From a gamma proteobacterium HTCC2207 (GTDB lineage: Bacteria; Pseudomonadota; Gammaproteobacteria; Pseudomonadales; Porticoccaceae), in assembly GCA_905182265.1 (NCBI GenBank), contig CAJJAO010000026.1, positions 1-42,152 on the forward strand: a stretch of 42,152 nucleotides of DNA, given 5' to 3'. Of the stretch, positions 15,824 through 25,136 are shown piece by piece. Each line of letters begins with the position of its first letter. The first letter of the stretch is position 1. The notes beneath the pieces were generated by a model that was not told the DNA's origin, ran no database searches, and saw only the letters and a program-made list of their open reading frames with translations. Position numbers and translations under genes: made by a program.

Positions 15824-17680
15824 CTATCGCGTGATATCCGCATCAGCGGTTAAGCTCGCCTGAAAGGCCTGTAGCTCGCGACTGCTGTTAGTCGTTTGCA
15901 GGGCGTAAATCAAACTAGCCTTCTGCTCTCGGCTCATGCTACTAGCATCGCCCTCGGTAACAGCCTGTAACGAGGCAATCACATAGTCACCGTTGCGCGC
16001 TGAGAACCCACTGATAACCGACTCGCCATCGACAGGAGTATTGAGCTGAAACACTGCCGCTTTAACTTCTTCATTAACTGATCTATCGGCGCGCACGACT
16101 TTCTGTGCTGCCTGCCATTCTAAGCCTGCAGACTTCGCGACAGACTCTACAGAATCGCCAGCTTCAACCCGAGCTAACAAAGCTGTGCCCTGCTCTTCGA
16201 TTGTCTGCTGAGCAATATCTCCACGAAGTTGTGCAGTGACATCAGCCTTAACTTCGGCAAATTCTTTTTGTCGTGCGGGAAGGTATTCGTGCAGCTTAAT
16301 AACTACATAGCGGTCACCACCCAGGTCTAAGACTTCACTGGCGTACTTATCTTCGAGTACCTCTGGGCTAAAGGCTGCCTTAACCACTGCTGGAAAGGCA
16401 GTAACACCAGTGCCACCGGCGCGAGAAAATGGCTCGCTAATCTGAGCCTCTAAACCTAGGTCTGTAGCAACTTCAGCCAAGGTCTCTGAGTTAAAGCTCA
16501 TTTCCTTTAACATCTCTAGTTTTTCGACAAGCAAATCACTTGAGGCTTCCTGCAACAACTCTTCCTCGATACGGGCGCTTTCAGCGGCTAATTCGAAGGT
16601 CTCCAGCTGTCGATCAAGTAGTTTGATAAAGTGGGTGCCTGCATCTGTTTCTACTGGTCCTGAAACCTGACCTACGTCCAGTGCTGCCAGCGCTGTCTCA
16701 AAGGCTTCTGGGAATGTGCTACCAGAGGTGAAACCAAGATCACCACCAGTATCGGCTGAGGCGAAATCGTCTGAGTATTCTTTCGCTAACGCAGCAAAGT
16801 CATTGCCCGCATCTAGCTTGGCCTGTATTTCTTGTATTGTTTCAGCACTGGGATCAGTAAGTAGCAAATGTGCTGCCTGGAGGCTATCTGCTGTATTAAC
16901 AGTTTCAGCTTCCTGATCAAAACGTGCCTGAATTTGCTTTTCTGAGACGCTTTGCTCAGCCATCAGCATGGTCCCACTGAGTTCAATCGCTTCAACCCTT
17001 ACCTCAACATCAGTCTGATACTGGGCTTTGGTCTGCTCATACTGATCAAGGATCTGCTGCTCAGAAATATTAAGCGCGTCGACAATAGGTGCCATCGGTA
17101 GCGTCAGGTAGTAGTAGTCTCTTGCTTGCTCTGTAAATTTGGCAAGGTTTTCTAATTCAGTCTGAGTTACAAAGTTGGTGTTCGACAAACCTTGAATCAG
17201 CTGCTGAATAATCATGTCTTCTTTAACCATCTCAACAAAGGTTGCGCTGGTGTATCCCTGGTTGCGGATCGCATACTGGAAGACTTCTTTATTGAACTGA
17301 CCGCCTGACTGAAAACCTTGATTCGCCACAATGACTTCGCTTACGGCTTTAGATGACATATCAAAGCCCTGAGCGGCTGCTGACTGGGCAATAACTTTGC
17401 GGCCAATTAGCTGCTGCAGTACCTGGGGACGAATTAATTCATCATCGAGGATTGCGGGGTCTAAAGTTGGGTTTTCACGAAGAATACGCTGTCTCTCTGT
17501 CAAGAGTACCTGCTGAACACGGAGCGCACTGACTGTCTCATCATTAACAATCAAAGCTGCTTCGGCCCCTGTACCCGAAATAAATAATGAACCGGTTCCA
17601 GAGAAGGCGAAGATACCACCAATAATAACAACGATAACGGTGGCGATGCCACGCATGTTACTTCGAAAATTATCCAACAT
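15824..17680 (-). CDS. ppiD: Periplasmic folding chaperone PpiD (membrane-anchored, parvulin-like)
   Basis: This 618-residue protein has one N-terminal transmembrane anchor (IATVIVVIIGGIFAFSG, about residues 12-30). A SurA/PpiD N-terminal chaperone region follows, then a parvulin domain (about 258-365, with AAHLLLTDP, FAALAKEYSDDFAS, GGDLGFTSGS and GTHFIKLLDRQ). A C-terminal chaperone half closes it. PpiD works at the SecYEG exit site on emerging envelope proteins. It is the last gene of the tig-clpP-clpX-lon-hupB-ppiD block and is separated from hupB by a terminator, so it may have its own promoter. Confidence 0.95.
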   Translation of the reverse strand: MLDNFRSNMRGIATVIVVIIGGIFAFSGTGSLFISGTGAEAALIVNDETVSALRVQQVLLTERQRILRENPTLDPAILDDELIRPQVLQQLIGRKVIAQSAAAQGFDMSSKAVSEVIVANQGFQSGGQFNKEVFQYAIRNQGYTSATFVEMVKEDMIIQQLIQGLSNTNFVTQTELENLAKFTEQARDYYYLTLPMAPIVDALNISEQQILDQYEQTKAQYQTDVEVRVEAIELSGTMLMAEQSVSEKQIQARFDQEAETVNTADSLQAAHLLLTDPSAETIQEIQAKLDAGNDFAALAKEYSDDFASADTGGDLGFTSGSTFPEAFETALAALDVGQVSGPVETDAGTHFIKLLDRQLETFELAAESARIEEELLQEASSDLLVEKLEMLKEMSFNSETLAEVATDLGLEAQISEPFSRAGGTGVTAFPAVVKAAFSPEVLEDKYASEVLDLGGDRYVVIKLHEYLPARQKEFAEVKADVTAQLRGDIAQQTIEEQGTALLARVEAGDSVESVAKSAGLEWQAAQKVVRADRSVNEEVKAAVFQLNTPVDGESVISGFSARNGDYVIASLQAVTEGDASSMSREQKASLIYALQTTNSSRELQAFQASLTADADITR

Positions 17681-17700
17681 TTGTTTTATCCTGATAATTA

Positions 17701-17729
17701 AAAAGGCGCATCTAAGATGCGCCTTTTTA
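17701..17729 (-). terminator. Intrinsic terminator downstream of hupB
   Basis: GGCGCATC (17706-17713) and GATGCGCC (17717-17724) pair over a 3-base loop. The stem is flanked by A5 and T5 runs. In the leftward direction the T-run follows the stem after hupB. Confidence 0.85.
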
Positions 17730-17771
17730 AGGTGAAGTCTCCAACCGGAGTTGAATTCTTCAGTAAATAAC

Positions 17772-18044
17772 TTAGTTTACAGCGTCTTTTAGTGCTTTAC
17801 CGGCTTTAAAGCTTGGCACGTTGGCAGCTTTAATTTGAATCTCAGCACCAGTCTGTGGGTTGCGACCAGCGCGTGCAGCGCGGTGCTTAACAGAGTAAGT
17901 ACCAAAACCTACTAGTGACACCTGGTCACCATTTTTAAGAGCGCCAGTTACTGCATCTAGCGCAGAATCGAGAGCGCGGCCAGCAGAAGCTTTAGAAATG
18001 TCTGCACCAGCAGCGATTGCATCAATTAATTCAGATTTATTCAC
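17772..18044 (-). CDS. hupB: DNA-binding protein HU-beta
   Basis: This 90-residue HU protein carries [19 protein letters not shown], the beta-arm region [22 protein letters not shown] and the closing [20 protein letters not shown]. It bends and compacts DNA as a dimer. Its place after lon is conserved in gammaproteobacteria. A well-formed sigma-70 promoter lies about 100 bp upstream. Confidence 0.98.
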   Translation of the reverse strand: MNKSELIDAIAAGADISKASAGRALDSALDAVTGALKNGDQVSLVGFGTYSVKHRAARAGRNPQTGAEIQIKAANVPSFKAGKALKDAVN

Positions 18045-18149
18045 GGTATTCCCCTTTTTTTGGAATTGGTTAATCCTAGCAGTATTAAAAGGTCGCCTAC
18101 ACTATCTGGATGCTTTAAAACCCTAGCTATTAGCGCCTTCTACCCGAAC

Positions 18150-18178
18150 TTTATACCAACAGCATGGAAGTCGGTCAA
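18150..18178 (-). promoter_or_regulatory. Sigma-70 promoter of hupB
   Basis: On the minus strand TTGACC (18178-18173) and TATAAA (18155-18150) are separated by exactly 17 bases, upstream of hupB and downstream of lon. The predicted start is near 18143, giving a leader of about 100 bases. Confidence 0.7.
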
Positions 18179-18212
18179 GCTTACTTTTTAAAAATACTGA
18201 ATTAGTTATACG

Positions 18213-20627
18213 CTAGTGAGTACTTGGCCTAGCGCCCGACTCGCTATTTTTTTTTCCAACACTGGCCCGATTGAACTCTTCTTCGCTCAATGGAGTCGGC
18301 GATTCTTGTAGCGCAATATCTAAAACTTCATCAAGCCACTTTACAGGGCATATCTTAAGATCAGCTTTAATATTGTCCGGTATCTCCTTCAAATCACTAG
18401 CATTATCGTGGGGAATGATAACCGTCCGAATGCCTCCACGATGCGCTGCCAGTAGCTTTTCTTTGAGCCCGCCAATTTTTAGCACCTGCCCGCGCAGAGT
18501 AATTTCACCGGTCATTGCGACATCTGCTTTAACAGGAATTCCGGTCAAAACCGACACAATGGAGGTACACATGCCTACACCGGCAGATGGGCCGTCTTTT
18601 GGCGTCGCCCCTTCCGGAACATGGATGTGCAGATCATTTTCTTGGTGGAAATCCTTGCGAATGCCCAAACCCTTGGCACGGCTGCGCACAACAGTTAAAG
18701 CAGCCTGAATAGACTCCTGCATGACATCGCCCAGAGATCCGGTCTTAATAACTCGACCTTTGCCCGGGATCGCAGCGGCTTCGATGGTCAATAATTCACC
18801 ACCCACCTGAGTCCATGCCAAACCGGTTACCTGGCCAATTTGGTTCTCTGCTTCGGCACGACCATAGTCGAACCGGCGAACACCTAACACGCCCTCTAGC
18901 TCAGCAACGCCTATAACGTCTTCTGAGCTCTTTTTGCTACGCACATGGTTAGTGACTGTTTTGCGGCATATCTTGGCTATATCGCGCTCTAAGCCCCTCA
19001 CACCGGCCTCTCTGGTGTAGTAGCGGATGGTATCTTTGAGGGCATCCTCAGTAATGCCTAATTCTGCCTCTTTAAGGCCATTGGCCTTGCGCTGCTTCGG
19101 CACTAGATACTTCTCGGCAATCTGCACCTTCTCATCTTCGGTGTAACCGGGAATACGAATGACTTCCATACGGTCTAGAAGTGGGCCCGGAATATTCATT
19201 GAGTTGGCGGTACAGATAAACATCACTTCAGAAAGGTCGTAATCAACCTCTAAATAGTGATCGTTAAAGGTATGATTCTGCTCAGGATCAAGTACTTCGA
19301 GAAGCGCTGAGGCCGGATCGCCGCGCTGATCCATACCCATTTTATCTATCTCATCCAATAGAAACAGCGGGTTTTTAGCGCCTACTTTTGACAGTTTCTG
19401 AATCAACTTGCCCGGCATAGAGCCAATATAGGTTCGACGATGGCCACGTATCTCTGACTCATCACGGACACCACCCAGACTCATGCGGGCAAACTTTCTG
19501 CCCGTAGCTCTAGCGATAGACTCGCCAAGGGAGGTTTTACCCACACCTGGGGGGCCCACTAGACAGAGCACAGGCCCTTTCAATTTCTTAACTCGCTGCT
19601 GAACCGCCAAGAACTCAAGAATACGTTCCTTCACCTCTTCCAAGCCATGATGGTCTTCGTTGAGGGTTTTCTCGGCATTGTCTAAATTATGCTTAACTTT
19701 AGTTCGCTTGCTCCAGGGCACGCCAATCATACAGTCGATATAGTTACGCAGCACCGAGGCTTCTGCGGACATGGGCGACATCATCTTTAACTTGGCTAGC
19801 TCAGACTGGGCTTTTTCTAGCGCGTCTTTAGGCATGCCTGCTTCTTGGATTTTCTTATCTAGATGATCAAGCTCTGAAACACCTTCATCGATATCGCCAA
19901 GCTCCTTTTGAATGGCTTTCATCTGCTCATTCAAATAGTACTCACGCTGGCTTTTCTCCATCTGCTTTTTGACTCGACCGCGGATGCGCTGCTCGATTTG
20001 AAACAGGTCGATCTCCGCTTCCATAAGACCCATGAGATGCTCAAAACGCTCAGTTAAATCGGCGACCTCTAAAACCTCCTGCTTTTGCTCGAGGCTGAGT
20101 GTCATATGAGAGGCTATGGTATCTGCTAGACGGTTGGCCGCTTCAATCCCGCTTACCGTGGTAATTACCTCGGAGGGGATTTTCTTACTTAGATTGACGT
20201 ACTGCTCGAAGAGCGACAGGGTTGAGCGTGTGACAGCATCGGCTTCAGTATCTTCCAACGCTTCCTCAACAAGCTCGACAATACAGGTCTGCATGTAGGC
20301 TTCGCCCTCATGGGGCTCTACGAGACTGACCCGCCCGGTACCCTCGACTAGCACTTTTAGGGTGCCATCAGGGAGTTTGAGCATCTGTAATATGGTGGCA
20401 AAGGTTCCCACCTCATAAACATCTTCTATGCCGGGGTTGTCTTCTGAGGGGTTTCTCTGAGCAACAAGAATGATCTGCTTGTCTAGCTCCATGGCCGCTT
20501 CAAGTGCAACGATAGATTTTTCTCTACCGACAAATAATGGCACCACCATATGGGGATAAACCACAACATCCCGCAGGGGCAAAAGTGGATAGATAATCTT
20601 GTCAGCGTCAGTCTTCTTGGAACCCAT
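18213..20627 (-). CDS. lon: ATP-dependent protease Lon
   Basis: This 804-residue LonA protease degrades misfolded and regulatory proteins. It has the N-terminal substrate domain (PLLPLRDVVVYPHMVVPLFVG), then the AAA+ module with Walker A GPPGVGKTS, Walker B LFLLDEIDKMG and sensor residues. The protease domain holds the catalytic serine in PKDGPSAGVGM and the lysine in LRGQVLKIGGLKEKLLAA. The C-terminus is a polar tail ending ARPSTH. It is preceded by a 273-bp spacer with a dyad; a heat-shock promoter is expected but I could not define one with confidence. Confidence 0.98.
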   Translation of the reverse strand: MGSKKTDADKIIYPLLPLRDVVVYPHMVVPLFVGREKSIVALEAAMELDKQIILVAQRNPSEDNPGIEDVYEVGTFATILQMLKLPDGTLKVLVEGTGRVSLVEPHEGEAYMQTCIVELVEEALEDTEADAVTRSTLSLFEQYVNLSKKIPSEVITTVSGIEAANRLADTIASHMTLSLEQKQEVLEVADLTERFEHLMGLMEAEIDLFQIEQRIRGRVKKQMEKSQREYYLNEQMKAIQKELGDIDEGVSELDHLDKKIQEAGMPKDALEKAQSELAKLKMMSPMSAEASVLRNYIDCMIGVPWSKRTKVKHNLDNAEKTLNEDHHGLEEVKERILEFLAVQQRVKKLKGPVLCLVGPPGVGKTSLGESIARATGRKFARMSLGGVRDESEIRGHRRTYIGSMPGKLIQKLSKVGAKNPLFLLDEIDKMGMDQRGDPASALLEVLDPEQNHTFNDHYLEVDYDLSEVMFICTANSMNIPGPLLDRMEVIRIPGYTEDEKVQIAEKYLVPKQRKANGLKEAELGITEDALKDTIRYYTREAGVRGLERDIAKICRKTVTNHVRSKKSSEDVIGVAELEGVLGVRRFDYGRAEAENQIGQVTGLAWTQVGGELLTIEAAAIPGKGRVIKTGSLGDVMQESIQAALTVVRSRAKGLGIRKDFHQENDLHIHVPEGATPKDGPSAGVGMCTSIVSVLTGIPVKADVAMTGEITLRGQVLKIGGLKEKLLAAHRGGIRTVIIPHDNASDLKEIPDNIKADLKICPVKWLDEVLDIALQESPTPLSEEEFNRASVGKKNSESGARPSTH

Positions 20628-20676
20628 TGTTACCTCTAACTTTAAATTTTATTGTGGCGCCCTAATCGCTAATAAT

Positions 20677-20696
20677 AGGTGCTTCTAAATGCACCT
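20677..20696. promoter_or_regulatory. Perfect 6-bp-arm inverted repeat upstream of lon
   Basis: AGGTGC (20677-20682) and GCACCT (20691-20696) are perfect complements around an 8-base spacer, about 50-70 bp before the lon ATG. It may be an operator or a leader hairpin. No regulator can be named. Confidence 0.3.
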
Positions 20697-20871
20697 AGGT
20701 GTAAATAGGGGCAGATACGTGCAGCTAAATCGGGACCACTTGATTGGAGCATTTTGCTTCTCAGCTTTTTATATTGGGTCTAGCAGGGTAATTACAACTG
20801 CTGGCGCTATAAAATAGGCCTTTTTTAGGGAAAAAATAAGACTGGGAGCTCACAGTATCATTACACAAGAC

Positions 20872-20895
20872 AAAAAAAAGGCGGCTTGCGCCGCC
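20872..20895 (-). terminator. Intrinsic terminator downstream of clpX
   Basis: GGCGGC (20880-20885) pairs with GCCGCC (20890-20895) over TTGC. In the leftward direction an eight-base T-run follows (A-run 20872-20879 on the plus strand). Confidence 0.85.
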
Positions 20896-20900
20896 CCTTC

Positions 20901-22193
20901 TTAAGCCTCGTCTGAGGCTGCTTTCTTGGTATCCTGCTGTTCGTGGACTAGCAGAGGCTCATTCTCACCATTGATGACCGAGGCGTCGACAACCACTTTA
21001 ACCACGTCTGGCTCGGAAGGAATACGATACATAGTATCCAGTAATATTGTCTCTAAAATCGATCGCAACCCTCGCGCTCCCGTTTTACGCTCAATTGCTT
21101 TGTCAGCAATGGCGTCTAGGGCATCACGGCGCAAGTCCAGCTCAACACCTTCCATATCAAACAACGTTTGATACTGCTTAAACAGTGCGTTTTTAGGCTC
21201 AATAAGAATATTAACTAAAGCGTCACGATCCAGCTCTTGCAGGGTTGCAACTACCGGTAGGCGACCAATAAATTCAGGGATTAAGCCATAGCCGATCAGG
21301 TCACTTGGCTCACAGTCTAGGAGGGTTTCACCAATGGACTTCTGACTGTCTTTGCTGTTTACCTCGGCGCTAAAGCCAATACCGCCCTTCTCAGAACGAT
21401 CTCGGATAACTTTCTCTAGGCCAGCAAAGGCACCACCACAGATAAACAGGATGTTAGACGTATCTACCTGCAAAAACTCTTGCTGGGGATGTTTTCTTCC
21501 ACCTTGAGGCGGCACGGATGCAACCGTTCCTTCAATAAGTTTGAGGAGCGCCTGCTGCACGCCTTCGCCAGAGACATCTCTAGTGATAGACGGGTTATCG
21601 GATTTGCGAGAAATCTTGTCGATCTCGTCGATATAAACAATACCGCGCTGGGCTTTGTCTACATCGTAATCACATTTCTGCAGAAGCTTCTGGATAATGT
21701 TTTCGACATCTTCACCTACATAGCCAGCTTCTGTCAGCGTAGTGGCATCGGCAATGGTGAAGGGTACGTCAAGCATGCGAGCAAGAGTTTCAGCTAATAG
21801 TGTTTTGCCGCTACCAGTGGGACCGATTAAGAGGATGTTGCTCTTACCCAGCTCTACATCGGATTTTTCTGCACCGGTCTGTTCGCTGACTTGCAATCGC
21901 TTGTAATGGTTATAAACGGCAACAGACAGAATGCGCTTGGCACGCTCTTGGCCGATAACATACTCGTCGAGCATGCCTTTAATTTCGGTAGGTACTGGAA
22001 GTTTGTCGGGGGCGCTATCGGCCTCAACAACCTGAGTTTCTTCGGAGATTATGTCATTACAGAGATCGACGCACTCATCGCAGATGTAAACCGATGGTCC
22101 GGCAATCAGTCGACGAACTTCGTTCTGATTTTTACCGCAAAAGGAGCAGAAAAGTAGCTTTCCGCCATCGCCTAAGGTGTCACCATCACTCAT
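20901..22193 (-). CDS. clpX: Clp protease ATP-binding subunit ClpX
   Basis: This 430-residue unfoldase feeds substrates to ClpP. The zinc-binding domain has C16, C19, C38 and C41 ([21 protein letters not shown]). The AAA+ module shows Walker A GPTGSGKT, Walker [11 protein letters not shown], pore loop GYVGED and the ClpP-binding loop IGF (in KGGIGFSAE). GTAGGAGAAAG precedes the ATG. It lies 87 bp after clpP. Confidence 0.98.
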   Translation of the reverse strand: MSDGDTLGDGGKLLFCSFCGKNQNEVRRLIAGPSVYICDECVDLCNDIISEETQVVEADSAPDKLPVPTEIKGMLDEYVIGQERAKRILSVAVYNHYKRLQVSEQTGAEKSDVELGKSNILLIGPTGSGKTLLAETLARMLDVPFTIADATTLTEAGYVGEDVENIIQKLLQKCDYDVDKAQRGIVYIDEIDKISRKSDNPSITRDVSGEGVQQALLKLIEGTVASVPPQGGRKHPQQEFLQVDTSNILFICGGAFAGLEKVIRDRSEKGGIGFSAEVNSKDSQKSIGETLLDCEPSDLIGYGLIPEFIGRLPVVATLQELDRDALVNILIEPKNALFKQYQTLFDMEGVELDLRRDALDAIADKAIERKTGARGLRSILETILLDTMYRIPSEPDVVKVVVDASVINGENEPLLVHEQQDTKKAASDEA

Positions 22194-22280
22194 TTCTTTC
22201 TCCTACAAATGCAACAAAGTCCATTACAAACAATAACTTAACAACATCAACTAACAATTTAAGTTAAAAGACTAACGTCT

Positions 22281-22916
22281 CTAACCTCTTTTGTCCAGAA
22301 CCTCATCAATCAGGCCGTAGTCCTTCGACTCTTCGGCGCTCATAAAGTTATCGCGCTCCGTGTCTTCGGTGACCTTTTCTACCGATTGACCGGTATGTTT
22401 AGCCATCAATGCATTGAGGCGAGCTTTGATCTTTAAAATTTCTTGGGACTGAATGTGAATATCAGTGGCCTGACCCTGAGCACCGCCGCTAGGCTGGTGG
22501 ATCATGGTGCGTGAATTAGGTAAGCAGTAACGCTTGCCCTCGGCTCCTGCAGCAAGCAGAAAGGCGCCCATAGAAGCGGCCTGACCTATACACATGGTGC
22601 TGACGTTGGGCTTGATAAACTGCATGGTGTCGTAAATAGACATACCGGCAGTGACAGAACCACCGGGAGAATTGATATAAAGATGGATGTCTTTGTCTGG
22701 ATTTTCAGACTCTAGGAATAGCATCTGGGCCACAATCAAATTAGCCATATGATCTTCGACTTGTCCAACAAGAAAGATAACTCTCTCTTTTAAAAGTCTT
22801 GAGTAGATATCGTAGGCTCTCTCGCCTCTCGAAGTCTGCTCAACAACCATTGGCACTAAGCCACTGGCTTCCACATCTGGAATACCGTTAAAACTTGTTG
22901 GGTGTTGAAAATTCAT
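22281..22916 (-). CDS. clpP: ATP-dependent Clp protease proteolytic subunit
   Basis: This 211-residue serine protease forms a double heptamer. The catalytic triad is S115 ([14 protein letters not shown]), H140 ([10 protein letters not shown]) and D189 ([11 protein letters not shown]), with the spacing of E. coli ClpP. A short propeptide is expected to be cleaved. It is followed closely by clpX and preceded by tig. Confidence 0.98.
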   Translation of the reverse strand: MNFQHPTSFNGIPDVEASGLVPMVVEQTSRGERAYDIYSRLLKERVIFLVGQVEDHMANLIVAQMLFLESENPDKDIHLYINSPGGSVTAGMSIYDTMQFIKPNVSTMCIGQAASMGAFLLAAGAEGKRYCLPNSRTMIHQPSGGAQGQATDIHIQSQEILKIKARLNALMAKHTGQSVEKVTEDTERDNFMSAEESKDYGLIDEVLDKRG

Positions 22917-22992
22917 CGCGTCCTCGCTTTTATGATTGCTAAATGAAGGGTCATGCTAGCCTCTAAACAACAGCCTGTATACGCGGGCAGCG

Positions 22993-23017
22993 GGCAAGCC
23001 GGATTGACCAGCTTGCC
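22993..23017 (-). other. Hairpin between tig and clpP, possible attenuator
   Basis: GGCAAGC (22993-22999) pairs with GCTTGCC (23011-23017) over 11 bases, just past the tig stop codon. No T-run follows, so it is at most a weak terminator or an RNA-stability stem. Confidence 0.35.
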
Positions 23018-23029
23018 AAACAGTCAAAC

Positions 23030-24349
23030 TTAGGCTTCAGAACCTGGTTCTGGGTCGGGCTTAACTGCGTCTTCGTAAGATAATGTCTCGTCTTTAACTT
23101 TGGCTTTGGAAAGCACCAGCTCAGTAACCTGATCTTCCAGAACCACCGCTTCAACAGAACTCAGTAGCTCAGGCTTGCTGTAATAATAGTCTACAACTTC
23201 CTGTGGCTGCTCATAAGTTGAGGCAATTTCGTCAACACGGGCGCGAACACTTTCTTCGTTGGGTGTCAGTTCTTCAACCTTGACGACTTCAGAGACGATC
23301 ACACCCAATGCAGCACGGCGCTCAGCTTTCTCTTTAAACATCTCGTCAGGCAGCATGTTCAGGTCGATCTGCTGACCGCCACCAAACTGCTGAACCATCT
23401 GCTGCTTCAGCTGAGTAATCTCATTGCCGACTAAGGCTGCAGGAACGTCAACTTTATTGAGGGTAAACAACTGATCCATTACACGGTTTTTAACTTTGGT
23501 ACGCAGGGCATTCAGAAGCTCGCGCTCCATGTTGGCCTGAATATCTTCGCGGAATTTCTCTTCGCCGCCAGCGTCAACACCGTACAACTTAAAGAATTCA
23601 TCGTTCATCTCTGGCATCTGCTTGGCAGATACTGAGTTCACCTTAACAGCGAACTGAACGGCTTTACCTTTAAGCTCTTCGGAATGGTAATCTTTTGGGA
23701 ATTTTAGTTTGAGAACGAGATCATCACCAGCGCTGGCGCCGATCAAACCGTCTTCGAACCCTGGGATCATGCTGTTAGAACCCAACACTAGATCCTGAGC
23801 CTCTGCACTGCCACCAGCAAACTCTTCTTTCTTCTGAGTACCTACAAAGTCAATATTGACCTGGTCACTATGTTCCGCTGCGCGCTCAACCACATCAAAG
23901 GTAGCCTGCTGATTACGCAGAACCTCGATCATCTTGGCGACGTCATCTGCAGAGATATCGGAAACAGGACGAGTTACCTTAACCTTGCTCAGGTCAGCTA
24001 GCTTTACTTCAGGATAGACTTCGAAAATAGCCAAGTACTCAAGATTCTGGCCTTCGGCTTCTTTAATATCATCGATGCGAGGCTGACCAACAGGACGTAG
24101 CTCTTCCTGCTGAATAGCTTCATAGAAGCTTGAGTTGACGATTTCGCCAATCACTTCCTGTCGAACGCCGGCGCCGTACTGCTGCTTGACAACCTTTAGA
24201 GGTACCTTTCCTTTACGAAAGCCTTTGATGCTTACGGTCTTAGTGGCTTTCTGTAAACGACCAGTGACTTCTTGATCAATTTTGTCAGCAGGAACAGCAA
24301 TCTTAAGCTGACGCTCAAGGCCTTTGCTCGACTCGATAGAAACCTGCAT
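23030..24349 (-). CDS. tig: Trigger factor, ribosome-bound chaperone and prolyl isomerase
   Basis: At 439 residues this is full length. The ribosome-binding N-domain contains the signature region VSIKGFRKGKVPLKVVKQQYG, like the GFRxGK loop that docks on L23. An FKBP-like isomerase domain follows (about 160-245, SDQVNIDFVGTQ, PGFEDGLIGASAGDD), and then the helical C-terminal chaperone domain. It lies 28 bp downstream of the tRNA-Leu gene and may be read from the same transcript. Confidence 0.97.
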   Translation of the reverse strand: MQVSIESSKGLERQLKIAVPADKIDQEVTGRLQKATKTVSIKGFRKGKVPLKVVKQQYGAGVRQEVIGEIVNSSFYEAIQQEELRPVGQPRIDDIKEAEGQNLEYLAIFEVYPEVKLADLSKVKVTRPVSDISADDVAKMIEVLRNQQATFDVVERAAEHSDQVNIDFVGTQKKEEFAGGSAEAQDLVLGSNSMIPGFEDGLIGASAGDDLVLKLKFPKDYHSEELKGKAVQFAVKVNSVSAKQMPEMNDEFFKLYGVDAGGEEKFREDIQANMERELLNALRTKVKNRVMDQLFTLNKVDVPAALVGNEITQLKQQMVQQFGGGQQIDLNMLPDEMFKEKAERRAALGVIVSEVVKVEELTPNEESVRARVDEIASTYEQPQEVVDYYYSKPELLSSVEAVVLEDQVTELVLSKAKVKDETLSYEDAVKPDPEPGSEA

Positions 24350-24377
24350 GGGTTATCCTCTTGAAATACATAAATAA

Positions 24378-24462
24378 TGGTGCGAGTGGAGAGACTCGAA
24401 CTCTCACATCCTAAGACACTAGAACCTAAATCTAGCGCGTCTACCAATTCCGCCACACTCGC
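24378..24462 (-). tRNA. tRNA-Leu (anticodon UAG)
   Basis: The minus strand reads GCGAGTGTGGCGGAATTGG at the 5' end. The anticodon stem-loop is CTAGA-TTTAGGT-TCTAG, with TAG in the middle of the loop. A long variable arm, the T-arm GAGAGTTCGAGTCTCTC and the acceptor end CACTCGCACCA follow. The 85-nt length including CCA, with a variable arm, is class II, as expected for leucine. The CCA is genome-encoded. Confidence 0.97.
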
Positions 24463-24755
24463 TTAAACTTGTTTTCTTGGACTTAAATAACGTCTGGGGG
24501 CTGCACGTCGCAGTTTCCGTAATCAGACCTAGCCAAAAAGGGCGGCAAGTTTGCCACAGCACCTTTAGATCGGCAACTACTTCAGTACTGTTTAGGCTTC
24601 TATTTTAGCTCTAATTTAGCTGAAAGTGGCGATACGGCCAGCTGAGCTAAAAAACCGAGACAAAAAAGGCAAAAAAAAGAAGTTGGGAAGCCCCCGCTAA
24701 CTTGATCTATGCTTTTAACGCGAAACCTTAAAATAACTTGGTTAGGAGCTAAAAT

Positions 24756-25010
24756 ATGAAACACAGTGAAAAACTACTCTTTGCAATACTAATAAGCTTG
24801 GGCCTAAGCGCCTGTGATAGTAATGAACCTACTGTTACCGATGCACCGGCCGCTATTGAAGCAACTGCATCTGATGCTATGGACGCAACCGAAGAAGCTG
24901 CAGATGAGGCTATGGGAGCCATTGATGATGCTGTGGACGCTATGGGCGACATGGCTGACGACGCAATGGATGATGCCGCAGACGCATTGGATGAGATTAC
25001 GTCAGAGTAA
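24756..25010 (+). CDS. Small acidic lipoprotein with Ala/Asp/Met helical repeats
   Basis: This 84-residue protein starts with a lipoprotein signal, LLFAILISLGLSACDS, giving lipidated C20. The mature part is almost entirely A, D, E and M (for example ATASDAMDATEEAADEAMGA), with roughly 4- and 7-residue periodicity, and should form a strongly acidic amphipathic helix. TAGGAG sits well before the ATG and a strong terminator follows the stop, so it is a single-gene unit. An alanine/serine-rich frame on the other strand is only its shadow. Related small Ala/Asp-rich lipoproteins are known without clear function; none is claimed here. Confidence 0.75.
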   Translation: MKHSEKLLFAILISLGLSACDSNEPTVTDAPAAIEATASDAMDATEEAADEAMGAIDDAVDAMGDMADDAMDDAADALDEITSE

Positions 25011-25035
25011 AACCTCAAGTATTATCTGTAGACAT

Positions 25036-25068
25036 AAAAAAACCCCAGCTAAATGCTGGGGTTTTTTT
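25036..25068. terminator. Bidirectional terminator after the small lipoprotein gene
   Basis: CCCCAGC (25043-25049) pairs with GCTGGGG (25055-25061) over TAAAT. A7 precedes and T7 follows the stem, so it can stop transcripts from both convergent genes. Confidence 0.92.
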
Positions 25069-25136
25069 GCTTTAGATATAGCTAACTGACAACTTACATT
25101 ACATAAAAAGTTAAATAGCTAATCCATGCTGCAAAT

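Noticed and set aside
20700..20740. Heat-shock (sigma-32) promoter for lon
   Set aside because: On the lon strand CCCCTATTTA resembles the -10 element, but I could not find a matching CTTGAA-type -35 at the right distance.
24749..25018. Alanine/serine-rich open frame on the minus strand
   Set aside because: It is the reverse of the acidic lipoprotein. The plus frame has a lipobox, ribosome site and terminator; the minus frame has none.
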